From assembly GCA_944392655.1 (NCBI GenBank), contig CALXXL010000007.1, forward strand, positions 1 to 64,000: DNA of 64,000 nt, in the 5' to 3' direction. The notes beneath the pieces are model-generated. The model ran no database searches and was not told where the DNA came from. It worked only from the letters and a program-made list of their open reading frames with translations. Every line of letters begins with the position of its first letter. The first letter of the stretch is position 1. Source of the DNA: an uncultured Victivallaceae bacterium (GTDB lineage: Bacteria > Verrucomicrobiota > Lentisphaeria > Victivallales > Victivallaceae). The position numbers and the translations under genes were made by a program. This document shows positions 16,019 to 25,231 of this stretch, in pieces.

Positions 16019-16370
16019 CGGCTTCAGCATCCTCAAGCAGCCGCCAGACCCGGTCGGCTTCAGCCATGCGGTCATCCAGTTCAAAGGTCAGCCTTGGCGT
16101 ATGTTTGAACTGCAGATCTCGAGCGATTTTCGACTGGAGGTCATTCCGCGTCCGGCTCAATGCTTTTAATGTCGCATGTTTTGCTTCATCCCCGCCGCCG
16201 AATACGCTTATAAATACAACGGCATTACGCAAGTCAACTGAACTCTTTACCTCTGTTACTGATATTAATGCTCCGGATGGCAGAATAACCGCTCCGGATT
16301 CCAGATAGTCGGCAATTTCGCGTTTCAGCAATGCATTTACTCTGGTTAATCTATCAACTCCGGCACTCAT
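16011..16370 (-). CDS. rbfA: Ribosome-binding factor A
   Basis: A 119-residue KH-fold protein that binds the 30S subunit during late 16S rRNA maturation. The N-terminus RLTRVNALLKREIADYL, the central VSVFGG-like segment after AVVFI, and the C-terminal LTFELDD are typical. The length is normal. It lies 26 bp after infB and overlaps the nrnA start by 8 bp. Confidence 0.95.
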   Translation of the reverse strand: MSAGVDRLTRVNALLKREIADYLESGAVILPSGALISVTEVKSSVDLRNAVVFISVFGGGDEAKHATLKALSRTRNDLQSKIARDLQFKHTPRLTFELDDRMAEADRVWRLLEDAEADE

Positions 16371-16396
16371 AAATCATATCCTCCCTGTGCCGTGAA

Positions 16397-18388
16397 TTAA
16401 TCCAAAGTCGCTTTACGCAACTCAATTTCATAAAATTCAATCTTGTCGCCTTCTTCAAAGTCGATAAAGTTATCCAGTCTAATACCGCATTCCAGACCGG
16501 CTTTTACCTCTTTTACATCATCGTGGAACCGGCGCAACGAAGCAACCTCACCATTGTATATCAGATGCTTATTCCGGTATACCCGTGCTTTGGACCCAAC
16601 CTTTACTATGCCGTTTTCCACCAAACAGCCGCACACTTTCGGTCCTTTATGCAATTCAAAGATCTGCAATATTCTGGCGTTGCCGAGAGATTTTTCCCGT
16701 TTTTCCGGTTCAAGTTTACCGGTTAAGGCATCGGTAATATCTTCAAGCAGTTCGTAAATAATACTGTACAGCCTGATCTCAACTTTCTGCTTTTTGGCAA
16801 TTTCATTGACTCCGGGATTGACTCTTACGTGGAAGCCGACAATGATCGCATCAGATGCCGCCGCGAGCATAATGTCGTTTTCTGTAATCGCTCCTACGCT
16901 GTTCATAACAACGTCAACCGCAATCTTTTCTGAAGGCAGGCGTTTGAGTGATTCCTCAATCGCTTCACCGGACCCCTTTACATCCGATTTAATAATCAGT
17001 TTCAAGGTGTTCATATCCTGTTCCTGGAGTTTGCTGAACAGGTCTTCCGCCGTTGATATCGTATTTACTGCCAATTCTTTACCGCGTTTTTCAGCAGCGT
17101 TTTCTTCTGCCGCCAACCGCGCTTCTTTTTCGCTCTTGCAAATCGTAAGTTTTGCACCTGCTTCCGGGATGCCTGAAAGCCCGACGACTTTTACAGGAAT
17201 GCTGGGACCCGCAGATTTCACCCGTTTGCCTTTATCGTCTATCAATAGTTTTATGCGGCCGAAATGTTCACCACATAGTGCATAGTCACCAACTTTCAGA
17301 GTCCCATTTTTGACGATTACATTGGCGGTTGACCCCAGTCCGGTCTCCATCTGTGCTTCCAATACCACCGCTTCTGCCGGACGCTTGGGATTAGCTTTGA
17401 GTTCCATCATTTCGCTTTCCAGCAAGATGCGGTCAAGCAAATCTGTCAACCCTTTTCCAGTCTTTGCAGAAACCTGCACTGTACCAACTGTACCACCCCA
17501 TTCTTCACTCATCAGTCCGTTCTGCTGCATGTGCAGATAGATTTTATTGGGGTCGGCATCAGGCAGGTCAATCTTGTTTATCGCTACAATAATCGGCACT
17601 TTTGCCGCCAGAGCATGATTCATCGCCTCAATCGTTTGCGGTTTAAAGCCTTCGTTAGCCGCAACAACCAGTACGACAACGTCAGTAATATCGGCTCCGC
17701 GTGAGCGCATTTTTGTGAATGCTTCGTGGCCGGGGGTGTCAATAAATGTAATCGGCTTGCCGGCATGCATTACCGTCGATGCACCTATATGCTGGGTGAT
17801 TTTACCGGCTTCACCATCTACCACATGAGTGTGGCGAACCGCATCCTGCAACGAAGTTTTGCCGTGGTCAACATGTCCCATAAATGTTACAATTGGAGGC
17901 CGTTCCTGCAGATCAGCTGGGTTATCAATAAAAACTTCCTCTTTCTGGATCGGAGCAGCTTTCGTTTCAACTTGAGGCGCGCCGATTTCCAGAGTCACAT
18001 TATACTGTTTACACAATTTTTTTGCAGTGGCATCGCTTATTGCCTGGTTGATGCTGGCCAATTCTCCCAGTTTCATCAAATCACTGATTACAACATTCGG
18101 TTTTTTACCCAATGCTTCAGCAAGGTTTTTCACTATTACTGGTGAGCTTACGGTTATCTTCTGTCCGGAATCCGCCGGAGCAGAACTTTTCTTTGCAGAC
18201 TTTGGTTCTTTTGACTTGTTCTTCTCTTTGTACAAAGTTGCAAAGTAATCTTCCACCAATTCAACCATATCGGCAGGGATTACTCCACCGCTCTCTACTT
18301 CTATACCCTGATTGGCAAGTTCATCTTGTACCACTTTAGGGGAAACACCGTATGTTTCGGCGATATTTTTTATTTTCAATTTCTTCAC
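16397..18388 (-). CDS. infB: Translation initiation factor IF-2
   Basis: A 663-residue GTPase that brings fMet-tRNA to the 30S subunit. An N-terminal IF2_N helix-turn-helix module (1-50), a short Lys/Ser-rich linker and a second IF2_N module (about 80-135) precede the G domain. G1 is GHVDHGKTS (171-179), followed by DTPGH and NKID. Beta-barrel domains II and IV follow. The linker is much shorter than in E. coli (890 residues), so this is a compact IF-2. It sits 41 bp after nusA in the classical nusA-infB-rbfA order. Confidence 0.97.
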   Translation of the reverse strand: MKKLKIKNIAETYGVSPKVVQDELANQGIEVESGGVIPADMVELVEDYFATLYKEKNKSKEPKSAKKSSAPADSGQKITVSSPVIVKNLAEALGKKPNVVISDLMKLGELASINQAISDATAKKLCKQYNVTLEIGAPQVETKAAPIQKEEVFIDNPADLQERPPIVTFMGHVDHGKTSLQDAVRHTHVVDGEAGKITQHIGASTVMHAGKPITFIDTPGHEAFTKMRSRGADITDVVVLVVAANEGFKPQTIEAMNHALAAKVPIIVAINKIDLPDADPNKIYLHMQQNGLMSEEWGGTVGTVQVSAKTGKGLTDLLDRILLESEMMELKANPKRPAEAVVLEAQMETGLGSTANVIVKNGTLKVGDYALCGEHFGRIKLLIDDKGKRVKSAGPSIPVKVVGLSGIPEAGAKLTICKSEKEARLAAEENAAEKRGKELAVNTISTAEDLFSKLQEQDMNTLKLIIKSDVKGSGEAIEESLKRLPSEKIAVDVVMNSVGAITENDIMLAAASDAIIVGFHVRVNPGVNEIAKKQKVEIRLYSIIYELLEDITDALTGKLEPEKREKSLGNARILQIFELHKGPKVCGCLVENGIVKVGSKARVYRNKHLIYNGEVASLRRFHDDVKEVKAGLECGIRLDNFIDFEEGDKIEFYEIELRKATLD

Positions 18389-18429
18389 GATACCCTCCTT
18401 GACCTATTCTCCTGCTTTGAGAATATTAC

Positions 18430-19668
18430 TCAGTTTCCCGCTTCCAGCCGGTCAAATGCCGCACAAATCTCATCCGCATCAATTCCTTCCACTGTACATA
18501 CCTGATCTCGACCGGCAGCGCTTAAGCCCTCAAGGGTCAAATAGCCATTACGGACAAGTTTATCAGCACATTCAAGCGATACTCCGAAAGAATCGGCAAG
18601 TTCCTGAGTTGCTTTTTTTATTTTATCTTCCATCGTTTCCATCGGTGCGCCGATAGTTCTGATGGTGATATTCCAGTTCAGGAGCTTGGAACTCAGCCGT
18701 ACGTTCTGGGCTTTTTTCCCAAATACCAGCTTGGACTGTTCCTGGCTGACGTAAACAATTAATTCATGTTTTGCTTCATCAACTTCAACACTCTGCGCCT
18801 TAGCCGGCTGAAGCGCATTCAGACAGTACTTGACAATATCCTGATCATACGGTACAATGTCTATGCGTTCATTATTCAGTTCATCAGTAACTGCACGTAC
18901 CCGATTTCCACGTATGCCTACGCATGATCCTACCGGATCGATTCGCGGATCGGTACTCATAACCGAAATTTTCGTCCGGCTTCCGGCTTCACGAGCCACA
19001 TTCATGATCTTTACTACGCCATCACGTATTTCCGATACTTCGCGTTCAAACAGGCGCCGTACAAAATCAGGATGTGTCCGCGAAACAATCAAACTTGGAC
19101 CGCTCGAGGCAACATCAATTTTTATAAGCACTGCATTAATCAAATCGCCTACCATATACTGTTCACCGGGAATCTTTTCCTTTACCGGCAGAACACCCTG
19201 GGCTTTCTGGAAGTCAATAATGATATTTCCCCCGTCAAATTGTCTGACCTTGCCGGAGATAATCTGATTCATGCTTGAGGCAAACTCCTCGGAGGCCATC
19301 ATTTTTTCCGCTTTTCTCAATTGCTGCATGATAGCCTGACGTGCGGTCTGTGCCGCAATTCGTCCGAAATTACGCGGAGTTACTTCCCACTCTATAATGT
19401 CGCCAATCTTGACATCGGGGAATTTTTCCACCGCTCTTGAATAGAGCAGTTGATCAGTGTTCGGGTTGGATTCCACTACTTCGAGTATCGCCCATGCCTG
19501 AATTTCACCAGTATCCGGGTCAACCTTCACTTTAAGTTGACTTGCCGGATGAATACTTTTTCTTGCCGCAGTAAGAATAGCACTTTCCAGTGCAGCAACA
19601 AGGTGTTCCCGGCTGATTCCGCGTTCCTGTTCAATATTCTGAAGCATCGCTAATAATACATTCGCCAT
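18430..19668 (-). CDS. nusA: Transcription termination/antitermination factor NusA
   Basis: A 412-residue RNA polymerase-associated factor that controls pausing, termination and antitermination. The N-terminal polymerase-binding domain (1-130), S1 domain (about 130-200) and two KH domains (GIRGNRVRAV and VFGKKAQNVRL) are visible. A helix-hairpin-helix tail ends the chain. The start is ATG 19668, because AGGAGG stands 5 nt before it; the open frame extends 13 codons further without such a site. The rimP gene that usually precedes nusA is not here. The long upstream region holds a structured leader. Confidence 0.96.
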   Translation of the reverse strand: MANVLLAMLQNIEQERGISREHLVAALESAILTAARKSIHPASQLKVKVDPDTGEIQAWAILEVVESNPNTDQLLYSRAVEKFPDVKIGDIIEWEVTPRNFGRIAAQTARQAIMQQLRKAEKMMASEEFASSMNQIISGKVRQFDGGNIIIDFQKAQGVLPVKEKIPGEQYMVGDLINAVLIKIDVASSGPSLIVSRTHPDFVRRLFEREVSEIRDGVVKIMNVAREAGSRTKISVMSTDPRIDPVGSCVGIRGNRVRAVTDELNNERIDIVPYDQDIVKYCLNALQPAKAQSVEVDEAKHELIVYVSQEQSKLVFGKKAQNVRLSSKLLNWNITIRTIGAPMETMEDKIKKATQELADSFGVSLECADKLVRNGYLTLEGLSAAGRDQVCTVEGIDADEICAAFDRLEAGN

Positions 19669-19842
19669 CTTTTCCTCCTTCTTGTTTCTGCTGTCGATAT
19701 TCCACACTCTTCTCCAAGGTTCACTATCCGCTCTTTCTCTTCTTATGCCGACAATAACAGTTCAGCATCACTCTATGCACATCGCAAATATTGCTCAGTT
19801 GAACAATGGAGAATTTTTATTCCAAAAAGTTATCTTCAACAA

Positions 19843-19907
19843 CCGCTCCGGAGTTTAATTTTACTCCGGACAATAAAAAAAGCGGGAAGGCACACAACCA
19901 ATCCGCT
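19843..19907 (-). promoter_or_regulatory. Possible attenuator in the nusA leader
   Basis: In the minus-strand transcript, AGCGG (19907-19903) can pair with CCGCT (19885-19881), followed directly by a run of U: a weak intrinsic-terminator shape. Next comes a strong stem, TCCGGAGT/ACTCCGGA (19870-19863 with 19854-19847), ending in (A)GCGG at 19847-19843. That last arm could pair instead with CCGC and disrupt the first hairpin. This geometry is read by eye and has not been folded. Confidence 0.4.
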
Positions 19908-19943
19908 CACTTTATTTTAATCCTAAAGTTTTTTGCACCATGT

Positions 19944-19973
19944 ATAATATATACACATATATTCAACTATCAA
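19944..19973 (-). promoter_or_regulatory. Candidate promoter of the nusA operon
   Basis: On the minus strand, TTGATA (19973-19968) and TATTAT (19949-19944) are 18 bp apart. Transcription would begin near 19937, giving a leader of about 270 nt before nusA. Confidence 0.5.
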
Positions 19974-20148
19974 GTATAATCACCGATTTTAACTGCTTTT
20001 TTCCATTCAACATTTGTTATATCAGTAAAAATACGCCTTTTTTTGATTTTTTTTCATGATAATACTTGCATATTTTTCTTTTTGTGGCAAATTTAATGTT
20101 CTGTAAGTTTAAAATCAAAAATAAGTTTCAACGATTTGGGAAAGAACC

Positions 20149-20415
20149 ATGGCACATTTGAAATCTGCTATCAAGCGCATTGGAACCAGCCGTAAGGCTA
20201 ATTTGCGCAATCGCGCCCGTAAGAGCACGATCAAAACCTATGAAAAGAAATTCCGTGCGGCTTTGACCGCGCAGGATGCCGCGCAGGCTGCTGAACTGCT
20301 GCGCGAATGCATCAGCCAGCTTGACAAAGCTGCAAAACTTGGCGTTATTCATCGCAATAAAGCCTCCAACAAGAAGTCCCAGCTTATGCTGGCAATGAAT
20401 TCTTTGAACGCGTAA
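20149..20415 (+). CDS. rpsT: 30S ribosomal protein S20
   Basis: An 88-residue basic, all-helical protein that binds 16S rRNA in the body of the small subunit. The opening MAHLKSAIKRIGTSRKA and the C-terminal KAAKLGVIHRNKASNKKS are diagnostic, and the length is normal. It is transcribed divergently from nusA and followed 39 bp later by a tiny basic gene, so the two probably share a transcript. Confidence 0.97.
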   Translation: MAHLKSAIKRIGTSRKANLRNRARKSTIKTYEKKFRAALTAQDAAQAAELLRECISQLDKAAKLGVIHRNKASNKKSQLMLAMNSLNA

Positions 20416-20454
20416 ACTATTGCAAAACAAAAGAGTATACAGGATTTTCTTAAA

Positions 20455-20544
20455 ATGGGCAACTTAAAAAAGAAACGTCGGCGGAAGATCGCAAAGCACA
20501 AACGCAAAAAGCAGCTGAAGTCACTCCGTCACAAGAACAAGTAA
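20455..20544 (+). CDS. bS22-type / AURKAIP1-COX24 domain mini-protein
   Basis: A 29-codon open frame beginning MGNLKKKRRRKIAKHKRKKQ and ending in LRHKNK. It consists almost entirely of Lys, Arg and His, with the pattern of the AURKAIP1/COX24 domain (bacterial bS22, mitochondrial mS38), which binds near the decoding-site helix of 16S/12S rRNA. Its position directly after rpsT and before a terminator supports a real ribosomal gene. The upstream sequence ACAGGATTTTCTTAAA gives only a modest ribosome binding site (AGGA). Confidence 0.85.
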   Translation: MGNLKKKRRRKIAKHKRKKQLKSLRHKNK

Positions 20545-20574
20545 TGGAGTACGCTCTTGTAGCGTGACTGCAAG

Positions 20575-20600
20575 GCGGAATTATATCTTCCGCTTTGTTT
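20575..20600 (+). terminator. Terminator after the bS22-type gene
   Basis: Stem GCGGAA (20575-20580) with TTCCGC (20588-20593), loop TTATATC, then a T-rich tail. A small hairpin ACGCT/AGCGT lies just before it (about 20551-20565). Confidence 0.65.
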
Positions 20601-20660
20601 TTGAACTAAGTTGATATATTACGATTACTTACTTTGTGTGGTAAAGTGAGGATTGTAGAA

Positions 20661-20702
20661 AATACCGGGATTTATTAATTTAATTCCCGGTATTTTATTT
20701 TT
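20661..20702. terminator. Bidirectional terminator between the bS22 gene and CoA-transferase
   Basis: A perfect 10-bp stem, AATACCGGGA (20661-20670) with TCCCGGTATT (20685-20694). It is T-rich afterwards on the plus strand and has a short T-run on the minus strand, serving the convergent genes on each side. Confidence 0.7.
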
Positions 20703-20720
20703 TATCTTTCAGAATCCTGA

Positions 20721-22232
20721 TTAGAATACCGGCATGACCTTCAAGTCTCCGGCAACATTGATTGAGAAATCAATATGCGGTAGGATGTCTTTTTCGATAT
20801 TGATTCCAGGAGCCAGCTCTGTGAGTGTCAAGCCATCTTCCAACAGGTCAAATACGCCGCGCTCAGTTATAAATTTTACTTTTTTCTTATGCTTACGGGC
20901 AAAATCACCAGAAAATGATACCTGCTGTACTTGTTTGACAAATTTGGCAATTTTACCCTCTTTCAGGATTCTTACCTTGCCGTTTTCCACTGCAACTTCC
21001 AGACCGCCAGCAGTAAAGCTGCCGGTAAAAACCACTTCTTTGGCCCGATGGGCGATATTCATGAATCCACCGACTCCAGCCAATCTGCCATTGAAGCGGC
21101 TGACATTGACATTGCCGTTGCCATCGCATTCCGCCATGCCTAAGAACGCAACATCCAGTCCTCCTCCATCATAGAAGTCAAATATATAATTCTGGTCAAA
21201 AATTGCCTGGGGATGACGAGAGAGTCCAAAATTCTGCCCGGAACATGGAATGCCTCCAATAAGTCCTGATTCCACGGTAAGTGTCATCCGGTCAAACACT
21301 CCATGCTCTCTGGCCAGCGGTGCGATTTGTTCCGGCAGACCAATCCCCAAATTAACTACATCTCCATTATCTATTTCAAGCAGCGCCCGTTCAGCAATAA
21401 TCCTGCGCCATCCGGCCGGAACCGGGTTTAGTTCCAGCTTTGACAGATCACCCTGGGTCGTGAAAGACTCTTCATAGGGGCCGGCGAAATTACAGCGGTG
21501 ATATTCACTTGGCGCTATTACGACTGCATCAACCAGAATGCCGGGAATGAGTACGCTGCGCGGCGGGCGCTGGTAATTTTCAATAATTTCTTCAACCTGT
21601 ACTATTACAATGCCGCCTGAATTATGCGCCGCCTCGGCAATAGCCAGAGTTTCCGCATAAATCGGTTCGTGGTCAAAATAGATATTGCCAAAACGGTCAG
21701 CACATGTTCCGCGCAGAATACCGACATTAATTGGAAAGGAACGATACCACAGATACTCTTCACCATTTATATTGATAACTTCAACCAGGTCCTCTTTCGT
21801 ATTCGCATTAAGTTTACCGCCTTCCAGTCTGGGGTCGACGAACGTGTTTATACCCAGTGAGGTTATCCTCCCGGGATTCCCGGCAGCAATCTCTCTGAAG
21901 AGCTGACATATTACTCCCAATGGCAAGTTATAGCCTTCAATCTCACCATCCAGCGCCATTTTTGCCAATTTCGGTATCAGGTTCCAGTGACCACCGACGG
22001 CGCGCCGTAAAAGTCCGGGTATTGCCAACCGGTTTAGGCCTCGGTCATATCCGTCACCTTGGCCTGCGGTAAAAACCAGATTCAGTTTATTGGGGGTTCC
22101 GTTTTCTACAAAGGTCTCTGCCAGAACATCGACTAAATATTCCGGATGCACCGCTCCAAGAAAACCGCCTATGGCTACAGTATCACCGTTTTTTATCAGA
22201 TTAATCGCTTCATGCGCCGAGAGTATTTTCAT
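20721..22232 (-). CDS. Fused-subunit CoA-transferase (propionate/acetate CoA-transferase type)
   Basis: A 503-residue family I CoA-transferase with alpha and beta halves in one chain, as in Pct/YdiF. It would move CoA between short-chain acids such as acetate, propionate, lactate or butyrate. The alpha half begins SAHEAINLIKNGDTVAIGGF. In the beta half, NLGIGLPEQIA precedes the catalytic glutamate E321 in TLTVESGLIGG. The CoA-binding GGVGGF-like loop (AGVGGFMNIA) is present. It is a single gene, divergent from the oxidoreductase at 22401 and closed by the terminator at 20661. A fermentative role is inferred; the exact acid cannot be told. Confidence 0.92.
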   Translation of the reverse strand: MKILSAHEAINLIKNGDTVAIGGFLGAVHPEYLVDVLAETFVENGTPNKLNLVFTAGQGDGYDRGLNRLAIPGLLRRAVGGHWNLIPKLAKMALDGEIEGYNLPLGVICQLFREIAAGNPGRITSLGINTFVDPRLEGGKLNANTKEDLVEVININGEEYLWYRSFPINVGILRGTCADRFGNIYFDHEPIYAETLAIAEAAHNSGGIVIVQVEEIIENYQRPPRSVLIPGILVDAVVIAPSEYHRCNFAGPYEESFTTQGDLSKLELNPVPAGWRRIIAERALLEIDNGDVVNLGIGLPEQIAPLAREHGVFDRMTLTVESGLIGGIPCSGQNFGLSRHPQAIFDQNYIFDFYDGGGLDVAFLGMAECDGNGNVNVSRFNGRLAGVGGFMNIAHRAKEVVFTGSFTAGGLEVAVENGKVRILKEGKIAKFVKQVQQVSFSGDFARKHKKKVKFITERGVFDLLEDGLTLTELAPGINIEKDILPHIDFSINVAGDLKVMPVF

Positions 22233-22327
22233 GTAAGTTTCCTGTTTCCTGAATTAAGTTGTACCTATACAGTAACGGTATTGTTATAGTCATGCAAACT
22301 CTATCAGGATAAAAAACAGAAAAAGAG

Positions 22328-22356
22328 TTGTCAATCGTCTCAATATGATGTATAGT
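22328..22356 (+). promoter_or_regulatory. Sigma70-type promoter of the oxidoreductase-ispE operon
   Basis: TTGTCA (22328-22333), a 17-bp spacer and TATAGT (22351-22356), 45 bp before the ATG at 22401. GGAG lies about 7 nt before that ATG. Confidence 0.75.
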
Positions 22357-22400
22357 ACTCATGAAATATACGGACGAATAACAGTTAACTGGAGCTTGCG

Positions 22401-23432
22401 ATGGATACTCAATTAAGAGCCGGAGTTATTGGTGTTGGCGCATTGGGGCGGCATCATGCCAGATTGTATAAACAGAATGAAAAAGTAAAGACAGTCGGGA
22501 TTTTTGACGTAAATCGCGAAACTGCAGAAGCCGTAGGGCGCGAGTTTGATATACCGGTATTTGATGACTGGAAAAAACTTGCCGATTCATGCGATCTTTT
22601 AAGCGTGGCTGTACCGGCGATTTATCATGAAGAATGTACAATCCCGTTGCTCAATATGGGTAAGCATGTTCTGGTGGAAAAACCGATAGCTTCTACCGTT
22701 GCCGATGCTGAATTGATGGTGGAAGCAGCCCATAAAAACAATGTTATTCTGGCAGTCGGGCATACTGAACGATTTAATCCGGCAATGGATTTTCTGGAAA
22801 AATACAAGAAAAATACCCGTTTTATTGAGGCACACCGGTTGGCATGTTATCCGCCGCCGCGCCCGGGCACGTTCCGCCGCGGTACGGAAGTAAGCGTGGT
22901 TTTGGATTTAATGATTCACGATATCGATCTTGTCTTGACTATGGTTGATGCCGATGTGGAACATTTTGAAGCGGTCGGGATACCGGTTTTGAGTGATACC
23001 GAAGATATTGTCAGCGTCCGGATAAAATTCAAAAATGGTAGTTGTGCTAATATGACAGCCAGTCGTGTCAGCCAGGAGCCGCAGCGCCGTTTCCGGGTAT
23101 TTCAGGAGGACTGCTACATTTCTATGGACTATGCCAAACATTTCGGTATGGTTTTGAAACGCAATAAAATCGGTTTGGCGCGCAAGGATGTCAACTTGAA
23201 CGAGAAAAATGCTCTGGCCGATGAATTGGACAATTTTATTGAAGCTGTAAAGGCAACTGTTGCTACCGGAGTTATTCATCAGCCGAAAGTTCCGGGCGAA
23301 CAGGGACTCAGAGCTCTGCGGCTGGCAGTGGCGATTCAGGATGAAATCAGGCGTTATAACGATTTTTACGGCTTTAAGTTCGCCAATGAGATGGCGCAGA
23401 AGTCAATTATGGAAGACGACCTGTCCAAATGA
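22401..23432 (+). CDS. Gfo/Idh/MocA-family NAD(P)-dependent oxidoreductase
   Basis: A 343-residue cytoplasmic dehydrogenase with an N-terminal Rossmann fold: GVIGVGALGRHH (8-19) is the dinucleotide loop. The EKPIAS motif near residue 94 carries the family lysine. The C-terminal alpha/beta domain includes DLMIHDIDLVL, where the family's catalytic histidine usually sits. The substrate, probably a sugar, inositol or nucleotide sugar, cannot be told. Its stop overlaps the ispE start by 4 bp (ATGA), so the pair is co-translated, and the only hint to its job is this link to isoprenoid or envelope-precursor synthesis. Confidence 0.9.
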   Translation: MDTQLRAGVIGVGALGRHHARLYKQNEKVKTVGIFDVNRETAEAVGREFDIPVFDDWKKLADSCDLLSVAVPAIYHEECTIPLLNMGKHVLVEKPIASTVADAELMVEAAHKNNVILAVGHTERFNPAMDFLEKYKKNTRFIEAHRLACYPPPRPGTFRRGTEVSVVLDLMIHDIDLVLTMVDADVEHFEAVGIPVLSDTEDIVSVRIKFKNGSCANMTASRVSQEPQRRFRVFQEDCYISMDYAKHFGMVLKRNKIGLARKDVNLNEKNALADELDNFIEAVKATVATGVIHQPKVPGEQGLRALRLAVAIQDEIRRYNDFYGFKFANEMAQKSIMEDDLSK

Positions 23433-24289
23433 CACTTTTCTTAAGTTCCGCAACGCCGGCTAAAGTCAATCTTTTTTTGAAGGTGACTGCCAGAAGACCT
23501 GATGGGTTCCATGAATTGGAAACACTGTTTTATCCGGTTCCGGAGGTTTGCGATACGCTTACAATTGAGCTTGGTACTCCGGGAATTAAGTTAAGCTGTA
23601 ATGTGCCTGGAGTGCCACTTGATGAGCACAACTTAGTATGGCGGGCAGCAGAAATGTTTGCTTCGGCTGCAAAAATTACCCCGGAATGGAATATACATTT
23701 AGAAAAACGCATTCCGGTTGCGGCCGGGCTCGGCGGAGGTTCTTCCGATGCCGCGGCAGTTTTACGTCTGCTTAATTCCCATTATAACAAACTGAGTTTT
23801 CAGGAGTTAGCAAAATATGCAGTAAAGCTGGGGGCGGATGTACCGTTTTTCCTGTCTCCGGTTCCGGCCGTGGCTTATGGCATCGGGGACAAACTTGCTC
23901 CGATTCCGGATAAAATCTGTAAACTGCCAATGGTATTGATCAACCCGCTTTTTCCGGTAAGCGCAAAGTGGGCTTACACCAATTTGGAGACGGAACGGAT
24001 AGGCGAAGCTCCCGGCGTTATGGAAAAGATGCTTGAAGCACTTTGCCGCGGTGATATGGAGAGTATTGCCGGATTGATGCATAATGACCTGGAGTTTGCA
24101 TTGTTCAAGAAATTTCCGCTGCTGGGGATTATACGTGATGAGATGCTGAAACACTCGGCCTTGCATCCGATGGTATCAGGTAGCGGATCAACAGTATTTT
24201 CTCTTTGCCGTACTGGCCGTGATGCGGATAATCTCGCTGCTGCAATGCGAAAAAGATTTCCTGAATTTCCAGTATTTGTTGTAAATTGA
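23429..24289 (+). CDS. ispE: 4-diphosphocytidyl-2-C-methyl-D-erythritol kinase
   Basis: A 286-residue GHMP-superfamily kinase that phosphorylates the 2-hydroxyl of CDP-methylerythritol in the MEP isoprenoid pathway. The start PAKVNLFLKVTARRPDGFHEL is family-typical. The ATP loop PVAAGLGGGSSDAAA spans 96-110, and the C-terminal GSGSTVFSL is motif III. Length is normal. It implies that the organism uses the MEP route. It converges with the gene at 24293, only 3 bp apart. Confidence 0.96.
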   Translation: MTLFLSSATPAKVNLFLKVTARRPDGFHELETLFYPVPEVCDTLTIELGTPGIKLSCNVPGVPLDEHNLVWRAAEMFASAAKITPEWNIHLEKRIPVAAGLGGGSSDAAAVLRLLNSHYNKLSFQELAKYAVKLGADVPFFLSPVPAVAYGIGDKLAPIPDKICKLPMVLINPLFPVSAKWAYTNLETERIGEAPGVMEKMLEALCRGDMESIAGLMHNDLEFALFKKFPLLGIIRDEMLKHSALHPMVSGSGSTVFSLCRTGRDADNLAAAMRKRFPEFPVFVVN

Positions 24290-24306
24290 AAATTATTTTT
24301 TCAATT
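24284..24306. terminator. Small AT-rich hairpin across two convergent stop codons
   Basis: AATTGAA (24284-24290) pairs with TTCAATT (24300-24306), loop of 9. It overlaps the ends of both ispE and the convergent gene. It is weak, but it is the only candidate for ending either transcript. Confidence 0.35.
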
Positions 24307-24592
24307 CAGCAATCTGCTGATCAAGTGCTTCGGCCTCGGCATTCAGCTTCTGCATTTCCGGATTGGCATCCAGTTTCAGCGCCATTTCGCGGTGTAAAGT
24401 CATAATCTGGTCATGCAGTTGCTTTAAATCCGGATTGGAAGAGATAAGTTCAGCGCGTTTGTCAACTATTTTCCAGGTGAGTTCCTGGCGTTGAGCTTCG
24501 AGTTTTTTAAGCTCTTCCGACTTATCCACTCCGTACATTACTGCCCCGGCAGTCATGAACAGCATAACCAGAAATAAGATTTTATTACGCAT
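24293..24592 (-). CDS. Small exported coiled-coil protein, unknown function
   Basis: A 99-residue protein. Residues 1-21 form a signal peptide (RNK then a hydrophobic run ending AGAVMYG), with no lipobox. The rest is one long helix rich in Leu, Glu, Lys and Gln with heptad spacing, predicted as a periplasmic coiled coil, somewhat like OmpH/Skp or YgaP-type helpers in shape only. It is last in the operon, 1 bp after coaB. No function can be assigned. Confidence 0.75.
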   Translation of the reverse strand: MRNKILFLVMLFMTAGAVMYGVDKSEELKKLEAQRQELTWKIVDKRAELISSNPDLKQLHDQIMTLHREMALKLDANPEMQKLNAEAEALDQQIAELKK

Positions 24593-24593
24593 A

Positions 24594-25229
24594 TTAACGT
24601 TTCCCTTTCACAATTATATCAAGAATATTATTTGCAACGGTGAACTTATCTGCCAACGGCAGAATGATTCGATCTCCAGTCGCCGAGTACAGAGTTACCT
24701 GATTGGTATTTACAGCAAAACCACAACCGGCGGCACCAATATCATTGGCGGCAATCCAGTCCAGATTCTTTTTTCTCAGTTTGCCCAGTGCGTTTGCTTC
24801 AACTTCAGTCGCTTCCGCGGCAAAGCCTACCAGCGTCTGGCCCGGGCGTTTGTGTTCCCCAAGGTAGAGCAGAATATCTTCAGTTCTTTCCAACTCTAAA
24901 AACAATCCGCCCTCCTGTTTTTTTAATTTTCCGTCAAATACAGCTTTGGGCCGGTAATCCGCTACCGCTGCCGCCATTATAATTACGTCAGCGGCTGGCG
25001 CCTCCTTTTTTACTGCCGTCGCCATATCTTTTGCCGATTCCACCATTATGCAGTCAACGCCTTCCGGCGGCGGCAGGTTTACCGGTCCGGAAATCAGAAC
25101 TGTATCCCAACCGTTATCTTTTGCCGCTCTTGCCAGCGCATATCCCATCTTACCGCTTGAGCGGTTGGTTATAAAGCGCACCATGTCAATGGCTTCACGG
25201 GTAGGTCCTGCGGTGATCAGAATTTTCAT
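24594..25229 (-). CDS. coaB: Phosphopantothenate-cysteine ligase (stand-alone CoaB)
   Basis: A 211-residue enzyme joining cysteine to 4'-phosphopantothenate in coenzyme A synthesis. The N-terminus ITAGPTREAIDMVRFITNRSSGKMG is the CoaB signature, and AAAVADYRP and the late ANDIG follow. Most bacteria fuse this to the flavoprotein decarboxylase CoaC; here only the ligase half is present and no CoaC is in the window. It starts 2 bp after nadK. Confidence 0.92.
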   Translation of the reverse strand: MKILITAGPTREAIDMVRFITNRSSGKMGYALARAAKDNGWDTVLISGPVNLPPPEGVDCIMVESAKDMATAVKKEAPAADVIIMAAAVADYRPKAVFDGKLKKQEGGLFLELERTEDILLYLGEHKRPGQTLVGFAAEATEVEANALGKLRKKNLDWIAANDIGAAGCGFAVNTNQVTLYSATGDRIILPLADKFTVANNILDIIVKGKR

Positions 25230-25231
25230 TA

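Larger units (their letters stand above)
19669..20148. other. 480-bp intergenic region: divergent nusA leader and rpsT promoter area
   Basis: There is no open frame with coding character. On the minus strand, a promoter candidate (19944-19973) is followed by a terminator-like hairpin (19881-19907) and a second hairpin (19847-19870) before the nusA ribosome binding site. On the plus strand, the 150 bp before rpsT is AT-rich. TTGCAT at about 20067 is a possible -35 element, but no convincing -10 is seen. Confidence 0.6.
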
